From positions 5,847,362-5,911,361 of the forward strand of contig OU696572.1 in the NCBI GenBank assembly GCA_916048095.2: 64,000 nt of DNA, read 5' to 3'. The stretch's first letter is position 1. Every line of letters starts with the position of its first letter. Origin of the DNA: Sacculina carcini (taxonomy: Eukaryota > Arthropoda > Thecostraca > Sacculinidae). This document shows positions 29,640 through 41,048 of the stretch, one piece after another. Both the position numbers and the translations under genes were made by a program. The notes beneath the pieces are model-generated. The model saw nothing but the letters and a program-made list of their open reading frames with translations. It was not told where the DNA came from and did no database searches.

Positions 29640-31219
29640 CATAGATTTAACATAGAAAGCATAGATACATACATTGATAAACATACCTAAACATTGATAG
29701 CTAGTGTAACGACACCAGTTGTTGAGATTTTAAATGTTGGTCTTCGTCGTTCGGCTGATCGTGATGTATTAACAGTTCCTCTCGATGTTGTGTTCCGCGA
29801 TAACAAGCAATAGTCACCCAATCGTAGTCTTATTGTGTATTTGCCAGCAACCAGTCAAATCTACTACTCTTAAAACTTAATGAAATCCTGAACCTAATGC
29901 CCTAATGACGACTTAATGAATGCCTGCCTGGGTGAGTGGTGAGTGGCAAGTCCTACGCCGCAAGCTGCAAGTCCCAAGTCAAGCCAAGCCTCCTTATTTT
30001 AGTAACCCCGGTTTATATACCCACGACCACATGTCGTTGGCACCGTACACCACAGGTAATGCGAGTTGGCCAAACAGCGCGGCTACACAACCAGGACACG
30101 AGCTATTTCTAAACATGATCTGGCAGTACACACGCGTGTTACCACGAGATGCTCAGCCAAGTCAGACGTACAAAAAAGGTCATAAATTGACTGTCAATCT
30201 ACTTCGCACATTACCATGCATATCAGACGCAGTGCACTACTGACGCCACCCTACCACATAAATTTGCCTACAGACAGCTGCACAATCAGGCCGCGAAAAG
30301 AACGCGAGATTAAACAGAGAGAGAGAAAACTGAGTATATATATACATAGAAAACTGAGTAAACTGACAGATAGAAAACTGGTCTGATTATAACTTTGTTA
30401 TATCACAGCTGCGAGTTCTTTCAAACGAATGTGCACACTAGACACAATCACGGCCATCAAGCCCACCGGCTCTAATGAATAGTGATAGTTGCAATTATAG
30501 TAAACTGCCAGTCATTGTTTGCCGAGTTTCCAAATCAGGGTAGGACTGAGGCATAATTCTTATCAGTGATTATACAACGCCAATTCTCGCCATACACACG
30601 TACTCCATACGTACATACAGGTTGTCCGTCTGTAATAATCAACTGTCACATCGAGTCGACAGGGCCGTACATAACACACAGGAACGTCCTGTGTCACCAG
30701 CCAATTGCTGGTGTATTCTGGCACATTAACTGTCCTTTTTCTATGTTTGCCTCATCCCAATAGTTATGTGGTATTCCTGCCGCAGTAATAACTGACAGCT
30801 CCAGCATGCAATATTAGTCCAAAATACTCGACAGATTTATGAGTGATGTTTATGAGTTATTCAGACCAGTTATCTTTACATTTTCGTTTACAAGTTATTA
30901 GCTAGGACCCAACTAGTCATTACAACCCATTTCACCTAAGTTTTCAAGTGTGTATATCAAAGTACTTAAACATAATTATAGATGAAATTAATTATAATGA
31001 TCATTATAATCATTATAATTATAATGAAATATAATTATAGATTTGCGAGTGTCTATGTCTATCGCATAAATTAATCGCAAATAACACAGTAACTTAAAAT
31101 CTAGAACAACACGAATGTATATCTCACAAATCTACATGTCTAACTTAGTTGCAATTAACACACGGTTATGGACATAAGGTTACGGTTATCTGACTACAAA
31201 AATTAGCAATTATATCTAA
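29640..31219. other. DNA2 intron, no recognisable feature
   Basis: After minisatellite-like words to 29700, I see no coding region, RNA gene or repeat family that I recognise. An open frame on the + strand at 29920-30243 has no motif and no codon-use support. A short AT-rich tandem (attataat) lies near 30985-31030. Confidence 0.4.
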
Positions 31220-31499
31220 CTAGCTCAACACATGATACATACAAAAGGAACGATATATCGTGTTAATAATACAATTCAAACATTTATCGCCGACCACGAA
31301 CGCGTCCACGGCTCGATCGAAGCAGGCGGTGTTGATCTTGAACCACATCAGGCAGAAGACGTATACCGGCGGGGTATACTCTGTCGACTCGGAGTCCACG
31401 CGCTGCTTCACCAGTCATCCATCTGCTGTCGTCGTGGTGCGCAAACGCCTGTAGCACTTCGTTATGAATGTCGTAGATTAATATCTTGTCGTCTTCCAT
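31220..31499 (-). other. Unidentified coding-like island, minus strand
   Basis: A GC-rich 280-bp island stands out from AT-rich surroundings. On the minus strand it starts ATG in a good context (aaccATGG, 31499) with MEDDKILIYDIHNEVLQAFA and HHDDSRWMT. Just downstream a second frame reads QRVDSESTEYTPPVYVFCLM then WFKINTACFDRAVDAFVVG, which looks protein-like. The switch between frames falls near 31411 next to a possible donor (ACTG|GTGAAG). It may be a retrocopy with an indel, or exons of a minus-strand gene nested in the DNA2 intron. I do not recognise the protein. Confidence 0.4.
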
Positions 31500-32779
31500 G
31501 GTTACTCGTCACCATCTTAATCGCAGTTGTCTTTCAGGTTGCTCCGTGAACGGCTGATGTTGTCTCGGCTCGTGTTGATGATGAATTCGGCAATAACTTA
31601 TCTCAGTCCGCTATTTGTTTTCGTTTCGTTGTTATTGGACTGTCAGCTCAGCACACGGTTGATCAGGGGGTTCAGCACACAAACGGACAATTATCGGCAG
31701 TGACTTATTGTTCTGTGTCGGTGTTGTAGCAGGATTGATACAGGGAATTGAATGAAAAACGCATGCAATGTCCACTTGGAAATACGAAACTAATTTACCA
31801 CGAAGTAGGAAATCAAGGACTGCATCATGAGAGGAAAATATACAATTAATAGGGGCAATATCCAGAGCCTTACTTTAATCATTATGAAATATTATTGTAT
31901 TTATTTATTATAATTAAACCCAAGTTAACTTTTTTATTGTTAAGTTGCCATATATTTATCTAGTTTTAAGAATATATTTTAATAATAATATTTTAAGAAT
32001 ATTATAGTTTTAATATATAGAGTTGTAACACTTACACTTACATGTTGTTTCGTCTTTTATTATTTTGAGTACACGCATACTTTTTGCGCATATTCTCGAT
32101 GATAATTACAATATGCTTTATTGGTCGTTCGTTGATGTCGTAGCATACTTCTGTGTATGCCTCCAGTTACAACTAACCGACTTAGTCAACAAATTGATTG
32201 CTTCAATAACTCCGCTTGTTTATTAAGTAGCATGTTAAATGCTTTCAACCTAATATATTGTGTATTTTCACAGTTAGACGGTTGACACAAGCCTGTTCTT
32301 TTGACACCATTTGTGCCTCGTATATTATCTTGTTGCTCAATATTAAACGCATTCTCAATTTCGTAATTGAAGTCTATGACACTTCCCTAGAAGTCCGTTG
32401 TGTATTGTGTGACACCTCTTGTGCTCACATTTTCTGGTATGAGATCCATAGTGTCTACATCAACGTCCACTTCATTAGTCATTTATTCATTTAGTCATCA
32501 GTCATTTAGCGGCGTATCGTGCCCTGACGTTCGAATGCATTTTATATCCGTTGCTATACATACTATAAATATATGCTCTCAAATATCTGTCACTTTAGTC
32601 AGATAATTCATTTCAACATCTCGTCCTGTTTTAACAAGTATTTGTCAGTGATAGTCTTCTAATATTTCTCAGTCGTATACAGTACATGTTTTGACAGTAA
32701 AATTCAAATCTCAAAGTACAATTCGTTCAATTCCAATTGTACACCTTAATAATTATACAAATCCCAGCCTAATATTCAG
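31500..32779. other. DNA2 intron, no recognisable feature
   Basis: 31500-31620 could be a 5' leader of the minus-strand island; 31880-32760 is AT-rich. I see no gene, RNA or known repeat here. Confidence 0.35.
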
Positions 32780-32780
32780 C

Positions 32781-34325
32781 TCCCTCGCGGTCCCCCTGCG
32801 GTGGGGGGTTAGAATTATGCCGCCGTAGCTGCCGCGTGTCGTAAAAGACGACTAATGGCAGACATATATGGTCAGGTTTCTGCCTGCTACTGGTAACTTG
32901 TAACCCGGTACAACCAGCCGCATGGTCGGAATGTCGGCAACTAATTCGGCCCCCCACTGGCCTATGCCAGTGAGGAGGGTGGCCAGACACCCAGCAGGAA
33001 GAAAAACAAGACCTGTCAAAGGGCGGATGAGATGTTTAGCAGCCAACGGCCATCTGGAAATCCTCCCCCGTCGGATCGGCAAACAGGATCCTGGCCGCTG
33101 AGTGTCACGTCACCTGGGTATAGTGGTGGCGTGACGCAACACTCGTATTTGGCCTGCGCGTCGAACCCCGACGGGGCCGCTGTTTGGCTCCTCGACAGTG
33201 GAGAGACTGGTCCCACGCCGGCACGGGTGGCCGGATGGGACTCAAGAGGGTCAAGGGTGAGGTGTCTAGTGCTCGAGGGGGACCCCGCCCGGTGCAGTGT
33301 CCGCCGTTTGTAGTGGGGCTGCAGCTGCTGAGTCCAGATTGACCGGTGGGGGTCACTGGTCCGGGCCCGGTACTGTAGCTCCCGCGGACTCGTACCGGGC
33401 GGAGCTCGCAGCGAACTCAGGGACATTCTGTGCCCGTACAGCGCGCACCACCACTGGCGTGGCACCACCCGTCCCCCTAGTAGGGCCCCGTGCAGAGGTG
33501 GGTGGTGGTGTGCGCAGAGACAACGAAACATCTCATGGCTACAAAACCCACAACCACCCCACCTGCTGGTCGTCCATTGGGCGATCGGCCAAGGCCACCG
33601 AAGGGTTATCGTACATTGAGACACGACCAGGACGACACTCGTGTTGTTCCCACTCCGATGGTGCTGGTGTTTGCCAGCACCGATGAGAAGACGAAGCTGT
33701 CATCGTTGAACCCGTTCCGTCGTCTGGATGGATTCAGGAACATCGGAGACGTGCCTCTCCAAGCCAGCCGACAGAGAGATGGATCGGTGATGGTGAAATA
33801 CGGCACTGAGACGGCATCACCCCGCGCGATAAAGGCAACCACTTTCCTTTATCGCGTGGGTACGGGCGGAAACAAGCGTTGGGTGAGCACCCCCATTTCG
33901 GTGTGTGCTCACTCGACATTGAACCACGCCAGAGGTGTTCTGTTCTGTCGTGCGCTAGAGGGTGCCGATGATGAGGAGCTTTGCGACAGATTGGCATCAC
34001 AGGGTGTCATCCGCGTGGAGCGCATCGTCCGAAGGCGTGAGGGTAGCGAGGTGCCAACGCACTCTTTCTTCCTCACGTTTGACGGTGCTGTTCTGCCGGA
34101 CGACATTAAGATCGGTGACATCTGTCAGCGTATCCGTGTCCGCCCTTACGTACCCAACCCAATGCGATTTCCAGAGCGTCTGCACCTGCGAGTGCTTCTC
34201 CCTCTATGGGGGCGCAACGCGACTCTGCAGGAGATGTGAATCTGCTGCCCACAAGTGTCACGTTCCAGCCGCTTTTGAAACAGAACGGTTTCGACGTGTG
34301 CAGGAGCAGTACTGTTGGAGCAGCC
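32781..34325 (+). mobile_element. I/Jockey-like LINE copy 2: 5' UTR and truncated ORF1
   Basis: Begins with cccctgcggtggggggttag (a G/C hairpin) and the conserved 5' module, has a 750-bp GC-rich 5' UTR (cctggccgctgagtgtcacg and on), then ORF1 from 33535. It breaks near 34325 at the junction with an antisense gypsy RT. Its 5' UTR keeps about 70 bp (around 33415-33525) that copy 3 has lost. Confidence 0.85.
33535..34239 (+). pseudogene. LINE ORF1 (gag-like), truncated and frameshifted
   Basis: Starts MATKPTTTPPAGRPLGDRPR and aligns residue by residue with ORF1 of copy 3 (shared: VLVFASTDEK, PFRRLDGF, NHARGVLFCRALEG, GVIRVERIVRRREGSEVPTH, RVRPYVPNPMR). Just where the zinc knuckles should begin the frame shifts; the alternative frame carries clustered cysteines (CTCEC, LCRRCESAAHKCH) up to about 34325. 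ORF1 of such LINEs binds the element RNA. Truncation removes the remaining knuckles and the Pro/Ala-rich tail. Confidence 0.82.
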
Positions 34326-34329
34326 AGTA

Positions 34330-35835
34330 GCCAATGTCCTCTTTGCTCCAATCGACTGCGAGGCAGGTGGGCTTACTGGGGTCAAAGATTTCCACTCCAT
34401 TGCAAATATCTCTCACAATTAATGACTTAGATTCTGTAAATAGTTGATCGAGTTCTGGTGTCCAATCAAATTTAGTCTTAGCTTTTAACAAGGGAAGAAA
34501 TGTGAGCATACCTGACGTAGAGGCGAATGCGTAGGAAATCTGGTTGATGAGACCAAACCAGCTGCGCACGTCGGTAATGTTTCGCGGGGTAGGGAATTGC
34601 TTTATCGCATCGAGGTACCGTGGGCACGGGGCAACCTTGGTGGGCGTGATTATGAACCCTGCGAATTCCGCCGTTGCTTTTCCAAAATAGAACTTATATG
34701 GGTTCAATATAATCCCTTGTGACCACATAAATCGAGTCATTGAACTGTTTGGTCAAATGCGCCCTGTATAGAATTAGACCACAGTAGTGTGTCATCGACA
34801 CATTTGGTTTTGTTGGGGAAATCTGTCACAAGTTCATCAAATTGACGGCTGTAACCGTCACCCGTTGCGATATACCCTTGCGGTGCCACGCGGTAACGGT
34901 ATGGACCCCACGGGGTAATGAATGTAGTCAAGTGACGGTCACGCTCATCGAGGGGAATACTGTGGTACCCGTTCCACGTATCACTGTCTTGAATGTATCT
35001 ACTGGCATACTGTGTGTGGTGGGATGCTGCGTGCCTGATGGAATGGCAATTTTGTGTGGTTTGTTTCGCGTTTAGCATGTCGATTCAGTGCCTGGAAATA
35101 TACGGTGCGTCTGGGCTCACCTGACTTTTTGGCACATACCACCATGCGGTGACACCATGTGTCTGGTGTGCCGACGGGGACTGGCTCGATAACACCCAAC
35201 TGGACGTCACGGTCCAAGCATGCTTTGAAGGCAGCTTACCAGTGAGTCGATACCGGAATGGGCGAGTGATATACAGTTGGTGTTGCGTCGGGGTCCACCA
35301 TGAAATGAAGAGGCGGTGCAGACATCATAGGGAGCGGCTGTTGGGTGCACACGTTGAAAGTGCTGGAGCGGTATCGGTCTAGCAGCCACTTCTCCAGCTG
35401 CTCGCGGCTCTCCTCTGTTGCAGGACACGGCATTCTCTACGGGAGAGGTGGAGGAAGTTCACGAGGAGGACATTCGCACGTGTGCATGGAGTGCACAGTT
35501 GGCTCATGTGTGGCGGATGTAGTTGTTGTCGGTGCTTATCCTATGGTAGGAAATGCAGTCGATATGAGACCGAGGGCAACACAAGCCTGTCGCGAAAGAA
35601 ACATTTTGGTGGTCGACGGCGATATGTAGATGAGTTGTCGTGGTTCGCGGCAGTTGCCGTCAGGAGAGGTGCCTCTGACACGATTAGCGATGGCTCCGCT
35701 GATGTTGATAGCATCATTGTTGGCAGCTATCATCGACATGCGGACGGGTATGAGGTGGCGCTCATCCATGCCGAGTCGGTCGAGTAGGTTGACGCCGGCG
35801 AGACATGACTGTCAGCAATACGAATTCATACGAAG
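34330..35835 (-). pseudogene. Ty3/gypsy protease-RT-RNase H fragment, degenerate
   Basis: Minus-strand order: protease remnant (QSCLAGVNLLDRLGM, AANNDAINISGA, KMFLSRQACVALGL, about 35830-35536), a linker with CPATEESREQLEKWLLDRY, RT (LGVIEPVPVGTPDTWCHRMV, NGYHSIPLDERDRHLTTFIT, PWGPYRYRVAPQGY, and CVDDTLLW for the usual Y/VVDD), then TPTKVAPCPRYLDAIKQFPTP, DVRSWFGLINQISYAF and the start of RNase H (CLAVDWSKEDIGYWLLQQY). Frames change at about 35030 and 34738, and the protease active-site Asp is lost (a TGA precedes QSC). It ends at the LINE junction near 34325. Not functional. Confidence 0.85.
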
Positions 35836-36196
35836 TATTATAATCACGCCCATCCAGCATTGACTTCCGAGTCTTGGTTATCATCATCACTCTGCAGTAG
35901 TAGTATAATATAATAAACGCAAAATTTAATATTTATTAGAATGTGTATAGAATTTTGGGATACCCTGTGCATATGAAGCTGTCTACGAAGATTCACTATT
36001 GCCCTACTAATTGTGTGTATTCCAACTGAGACGGTGACGTGTGATTATTGTGCCAATCGAAGTGTAGAGCGTGACATTGTAGGTCTAGAGGTAATTTTGG
36101 GCGGGTCGTTTTGGTCAGGTATACTGTTGTTCTGTTAATAGTTCGGGTCATACTTATCCCTTTTGCGACGTTATGCATATACAGTCTACATTACAG
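35836..36196 (+). other. End of last DNA2 intron, no recognisable feature
   Basis: AT-rich intronic sequence leading to the acceptor tctacattacag at 36185-36196. Confidence 0.5.
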
Positions 36197-36394
36197 GGCG
36201 GTGATATTCTCGCCGACGCGCGACGACTCAACGTGATGCTGACACGGGCCCGTTGCAAGCTGGTATTGGTGGGTGACCGCCACACACTGACCGGCTATGA
36301 GACGTTCCGGCGACTGCTGTGTCTGCTGGCACCCGAGCACGTGGTTGCCCTGTCTTGCAACCAGCTACCGGCGCGCTTCAATTTCTCCATCTGA
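36197..36394 (+). CDS. DNA2: DNA2 terminal exon with helicase motif VI (65 codons + stop)
   Basis: Acceptor AG at 36195-36196, phase 0, open to TGA at 36392-36394. It encodes DARRLNVMLTRARCKLVLVG (motif VI; the Arg finger contacts the ATP gamma-phosphate), then GYETFRRLLCLLAPEHVVAL and the C-terminus LPARFNFSI. The length of about 60 residues after motif VI fits DNA2. No canonical AATAAA is seen within the first 200 bp downstream; AATAAG occurs near 36557. Confidence 0.88.
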   Translation, partial: GGDILADARRLNVMLTRARCKLVLVGDRHTLTGYETFRRLLCLLAPEHVVALSCNQLPARFNFSI

Positions 36395-36890
36395 TTCACT
36401 GTACGTCCGCGTATTCACCGATTTGTAGACACGAAATAGTGAGTCAGTTTTCACTTGCCCCGCCTTCTAGTCCTATTATCTCTTCTTGAAGCCACCGACA
36501 GTCGTTTCATTCGGCAATGCATTACACTTTTCAATGTTTCTGTAGATATATCCGTATTTCTGTATTCCTTTTTCAACTTTTTATATTTGATGAGTTTCAC
36601 TGAGCAATTATGTTTTCAATAAGCTCTCCTGTCATACCTATGTAGATCTACCCTAATAACATATATATCTCCCCATGTGTGTGTGTTTAACAGGTTTGTG
36701 GGCGTTTGGCAGTTGTTGAGTGTGTCAGTACGTTTCACTATAGTGTTAGTGGTGGTATTCATGTGTCATATACACTCTCAAAAACACACCCATATGTCAC
36801 GTCCAAAGTATGGTTGTTTGTACTTGTAAGTCTGTGGTTTCTTCGCTTCCCAGGTCAAGACTTAGCCGGTGCAGACTTTTTCAAGCAGGC
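36395..36890 (+). other. DNA2 3' flank
   Basis: T-rich sequence with AATAAG near 36557, a short (TG)n at 36677-36690 and no coding features that I can support. Presumably contains the 3' UTR and poly(A) site. Confidence 0.4.
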
Positions 36891-36892
36891 AT

Positions 36893-37480
36893 GATATATA
36901 TATATAATAATAATAATAATAAAACGTTATTCTGTGTGTGTGTGTGCACAAACGAGTTTTTCACATTTTGGTGATTTCATGCTACGGGTTTGAGGAAAAC
37001 TGCTCAACCGAATTTACAGTTTTTTATATCCACAGATTGGAAATTTTGTCTTCTACAAGATGATCTATTTTTCAAATATGTAATGTCAAGATTTCAAAAG
37101 ATATAACCGTTTATTCAAGACCATGTCATTTCCACCGACGACTGATAGATTTAACACAGCGTTTAACAACAAAGGAGTATATTGTTACAACAAAGGAGCC
37201 TATTGAAAATTGAATTGCTGACAAAGGAGCCTATTGAATAAAATTTAAAACTTCCTAATGTCGTGCATTATTTGTGAGGGCTCTTCCAGTTCAATATTTA
37301 AAGTCTGAATTTTATTGAAAACTTCCAAATATCGTGCATTATTTGTCAGGACTCTTCCAGTTCAATATTTATAGTCTGAATTAAATTGAAAACTTCCATA
37401 TATCGTGCATTATTTGTCAGGACTCTTCCAGTTCAATATTTATAGTCTGAATTAAATTGAAAAATTCTAGATGTCCACAC
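36893..37480 (+). mobile_element. Possible 5' end of a Helitron carrying Rep copy B, with a 65-bp tandem
   Basis: (TA)n(ATA)n followed by aaaacgttattctgtgtgtgtg (about 36895-36946) resembles the TC(TA)n...TCTGTGTG starts of animal Helitrons, in the same orientation as the Rep coding that begins at about 37550. 37250-37465 holds three tandem copies of a 65-bp unit (words atcgtgcattatttgtcagg, actcttccagttcaatattt). Confidence 0.45.
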
Positions 37481-37548
37481 CAGTGAATACCACCGAATGG
37501 TAGAACAAGGAATTCGTCCAAACAACGTACAACGACGACGATTTCGAC

Positions 37549-39071
37549 GATGCCAGACGATTCAATCGTCCAGAGTGTAGCGAAGTTGCCGTTATTTTGA
37601 CAGACGAACAGCACGGAAAACGTGATATTGTATTACACTCCCGCGATGCAACATTACAACGTGTTTGTGAGACACATCGCTCCTATGACGCCCTCCAGTA
37701 CCCACTTCTGTTCCCTACGGGAGAAGATGGTTATCATTTTGGCACACCACAACATGGCAGTACGAAAACTGTGTCGTGTATGGACTTTCATTCATATAAA
37801 TTTATGGTACGATAAAACTCTTTTAACGCTGTATACAGGGGCCAAAACCTCTTTCATCAGTACGCCGTTGATATGTACGCAAAGATAGAGGCAGACAGAC
37901 TACTGTACAAAAACTCACCAAAAAGAGCTCAGAGTTGAGTCATATATACACCTGAGAGACCACATAAATAACGACGGAAAGGCTAGCGATATTGGTCAAC
38001 TCTGTATATTACCAGCAACATTTACAGGTGGTCCTCGGTACATGCATGAAAGAACTCAGGATGCAATGACATATGTTCGGAATTTCGGTAAACCTGACCT
38101 CTTCATAACTTTCACATCAAATCCAAAATGGACAGAGATTGAAAACGAGCTTCTAACTGGCCAAAGAAACTCCAATAGACAAGACTTGATAGCTAGAGTA
38201 TTTAGATTGAAACTTCACATTCTGGTGAGACTTAATCTTTAATTAAAAATATCAGATATTTGGACCAGTAAGAAGCTTTATGTACACAGTAGAGTGGCAA
38301 AAAAGAGGACTCCCAAATGTTCATATATTACTATGGCTAATTTCCCATATAAATCCTAACGATACAGACTCCGTGATTTCAGCAGAGCTTCCTCATCAAC
38401 AGAGTGACCCTATACTCTTTGATATCGTAAAGAGGCACATGGTACATGGGCCATATGGCGCTCTCAATTACAATTCCCCTTGCATGATCAATGGTAAATG
38501 CTCGAAAAAATACCCAAAGCGGCTTCAACTGAACACGTAGATTAGCGAAGATGGCTATCCCACTTACAGAAGAAGATCAATTCAAGATGGCGGCTACCGA
38601 ACTACGGTGGGAGAACATGATGTTGATAATAGGTGGATAGTTCCATATTGTCCAGTACTGTCGATAATTTTCCACGCGCATATCAATGTTGAATATTGTA
38701 ACTCTGTAAGATCAATAAAATACGTTTTCAAGTACATAAACAAAGGTTCGGATGCGGCTATATATGCCCTTAGAAGTGAAACGACGCACGATGAAGTAAC
38801 TCAGTATCAGCTTGGTCGATACTTGAGTAGCAATGAGGCCTTGTGGCGGATATTCGGCTTTCCCATACACGAACGCTTTCCTGCAATACAGCAGCTGGCT
38901 GTTCACCTTGCTCAGCAGAGGCGATCTGACAACAGAGAGAGGACCGCCGCCACCCGAGCTGCTGAGACTGAGCCTCAGTCTCAGGGGAGGAGACTGCTCG
39001 ATAGTGCACAGCACCACCAAGCCAACGGATACGGAACGGATAAGAAGACCACCTCGACGATATTGTTGTGA
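37549..39071 (+). pseudogene. Helitron Rep (HUH-type) region, copy B, longer and degenerate
   Basis: Includes an upstream part absent from copy A: KRDIVLHSRDATLQRV, ETHRSYDALQYPLLFPTGED, GYHFGTPQ and SCMDFHSYKFMVR, the usual N-terminal Helitron segment. Then, shared with copy A, ILPATFTGGPRYMHERTQ, PDLFITFTSNPKW, KRGLPNVHILLWL and YVFKYINKGSD, continuing through FPAIQQLAVHLAQQ where copy A has a stop. At least three frame changes are needed. HUH reads N-V-H. The helicase domain is missing. It is the older or better-preserved representative of the block. Confidence 0.9.
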
Positions 39072-41048
39072 TTGAGATGACATGTGTCATGTCATCTGGG
39101 AGGAGTGTAATTGCATGGACATGTGTGTGTGTGTGCTTGTGTGAGTCGTGCGTTGTCGTATATTGTGAGTTATCCACATGTGTGTATGTATGTGCGTATT
39201 TGCTGACCTGTTCTGCGGAGTGTTTGATTAGCATGTGTGTGTATGTATGCGCGCGTATGTATGTGTGTATGCGTGTGTGCGACTGTGTGTTTGTACAATA
39301 TGCTGAGAGGAGTTCGGTGCGGCGGCACTGAAGCAGCCGGAAGTCTGGTTGGAGAAGGGTGGCAGTGCGAATGTGAGTGTAGCGCGGGGTTGTTGTGTTG
39401 CCGGCGGTGTTTGGTGTGGCTAGCGCAGGAGATGGAGAGTTGAATTGGTGTGGTGTTGTGACATTTATTTCCCATGTGTTTTTAGTCTAGAATTATACGA
39501 TCCCAATTTGTGTTTTTTTTACAACCACAAAAAATAAAACCAAAAAACGTTATAGCGGTGAAAAGACAAAATGAACCCTGAAAAATGCGAAAATTTTGGT
39601 CAATATTCTGCCATCGAGATCTCCTAAACTATAAATGGTGCAGCAATACAGATTATACCACTGTGTAGAAATTTTTCGGTCTACACGATAGGCTATAATT
39701 CATATCCAAAAATTAATTTTATAACATGTAAAATGGAAAAAAATTCAATCTACATTCAAAATTTCATTTAAACTCTGGGCGTCCAATTTTATTTACTTTC
39801 TTCTCTATTTCTCAGCAACTAAATATCACACATCTAAATTAATAATACCATCATGCTGGGAATTTTGTGTTCTACACCACGGTATAAATTTAAATTTTAC
39901 AGAGTGTATTACAAAAGTTACGGCGGTGTGAAGTCAAAATGACAACGACAAAATTTTGGTCAATATTCCGGTATCTGCTCCTCATGAATCAGCATTGGTA
40001 CAGCTATAAAAATTATACCATTGTGTAGAAAAAAAATTGATCTAAAAGATAATTTATAATTTATACCCACAACAGATACAAAAAAACGTGTAAAATTGGC
40101 AAAATTCTCAAATACATCCAAAATCGCACTTGAACACCGGGCGACTAGAATTTATTCATTTTTCTACCTATGTCTCAGTAACTATTTGTCACACGTTAAA
40201 ATAAATTATACCATCGTGCTGGAAATTTTGTTTTTCTACAATGCGGTATAGTTTTTAATTTTCCAAAGTGTATCTGAAAGAAGTTACGGTGGTGTAAAGT
40301 CAAAAGGACATATTGCCAATTTGACCGCTATTATGCGCACGTGCGATTACACAGGAATACACCGATCAAATTTCACTGAAGCCCAATCACAACTAAGAAT
40401 GCATCATATTAGCTCCAAACAAGGATGGTGTTGTTCTATTGCGTACAGTTTAATTAATGCTACACTATACTGAATAGAAAGGCTTTATTGTCCTCAATAT
40501 TTACACATGAATTGTTCCGCACGACGGGCGGGTAAAATGCTACTGGGAACAAAGTTGTGGCGTCATACTTTGTATGTCTGTGTGTCGCCGTTTGTTTGCG
40601 AGCGTGTGTTAGTGTGTGCTGTTGTGTGTGTACATTTCTCCCGTTTGTATGCGTGTCTGGTGTGTATTTATACCAAGAGAATAGTATGTCTGTGTGTAGT
40701 TAGTCTTCGGTCGCTTGTGTATGTTCTGGATGTATGTATCTACTGAACTGGTACCTAACCTAACCTAGCTCACCCACTGTCTCAATGTCATGAGTACCAA
40801 TTGGTAACTGATTGTTCGTCTGTGGCCGCCGGCGCAGCTCTCCATCAAATGATTGACGTCGAGCCGGTGCCCATAGAATTATACTCCAAAAAACTCAGCG
40901 ACGAACAGACAAAGTAGTCAGTATATGACAGAAAACTGCTTGCTGCGTTTCTGGCTGTTATCCATTTTCGGCACTTTCTGGAAGGTCAAAATATGATTTT
41001 ATTCACTGATCACAAGCCGCTCGTCTCTGCATTTCAAAGCCCTCGTCC
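37869..41048 (+). mobile_element. Composite copy B (see copy A)
   Basis: Matches 22677-25866 throughout apart from scattered substitutions and about 9 bp of net indels; TG-unit number near 39120 and 39235 differs. From 39651 it matches copy C (62455-64000) at a constant offset of 22,804 with no indel. Unlike copy A, its gypsy part runs on in register into the original integrase. Confidence 0.9.
39530..40480 (+). repeat. AT-rich Helitron-like modules within composite B
   Basis: Same modules as 24350-25300, followed by the GC-rich motif ttccgcacgacgggcggg at 40513. Non-coding. Confidence 0.75.

Larger units (their letters stand above)
2300..36394 (+). other. DNA2: DNA2 gene, 3' half (gene span; five exons)
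   Basis: Five exons spread over 34 kb encode about 375 residues of a superfamily-1B helicase domain in the correct order: motif II DEASQ, motif III VGDSRQL, QYRMN, APYRGQV, VDQFQGRDK and motif VI LTRARCKL, then the stop. The pattern TCxGxxHxxFxxxxFDxCIxDEASQ is typical of DNA2 rather than UPF1, IGHMBP2 or SETX. All four introns begin with GT, end with AG and are phase 0: 2390-8257, 8639-11905, 12101-27863 and 28128-36196. DNA2 is a nuclear and mitochondrial helicase/nuclease that processes Okazaki-fragment flaps and resects DNA ends. The nuclease domain and Walker A exon (GTGKT) must lie upstream of the window; I do not see them in 1-2299. Confidence 0.88.

Noticed and set aside
29920..30243. 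107-codon frame as a DNA2 or host exon
   Set aside because: No similarity to DNA2 sequence expected between motifs V and VI, no splice sites in phase, no motif.
33016..33624. 202-codon minus frame across the LINE 5' UTR (also 55518-55946)
   Set aside because: GC-rich 5' UTR gives long spurious frames on both strands; no recognisable domain.
40750..40765. cctaacctaacc as an arthropod-type telomeric TTAGG repeat
   Set aside because: Only two units, present in all three gypsy copies at the start of the RNase H coding region.
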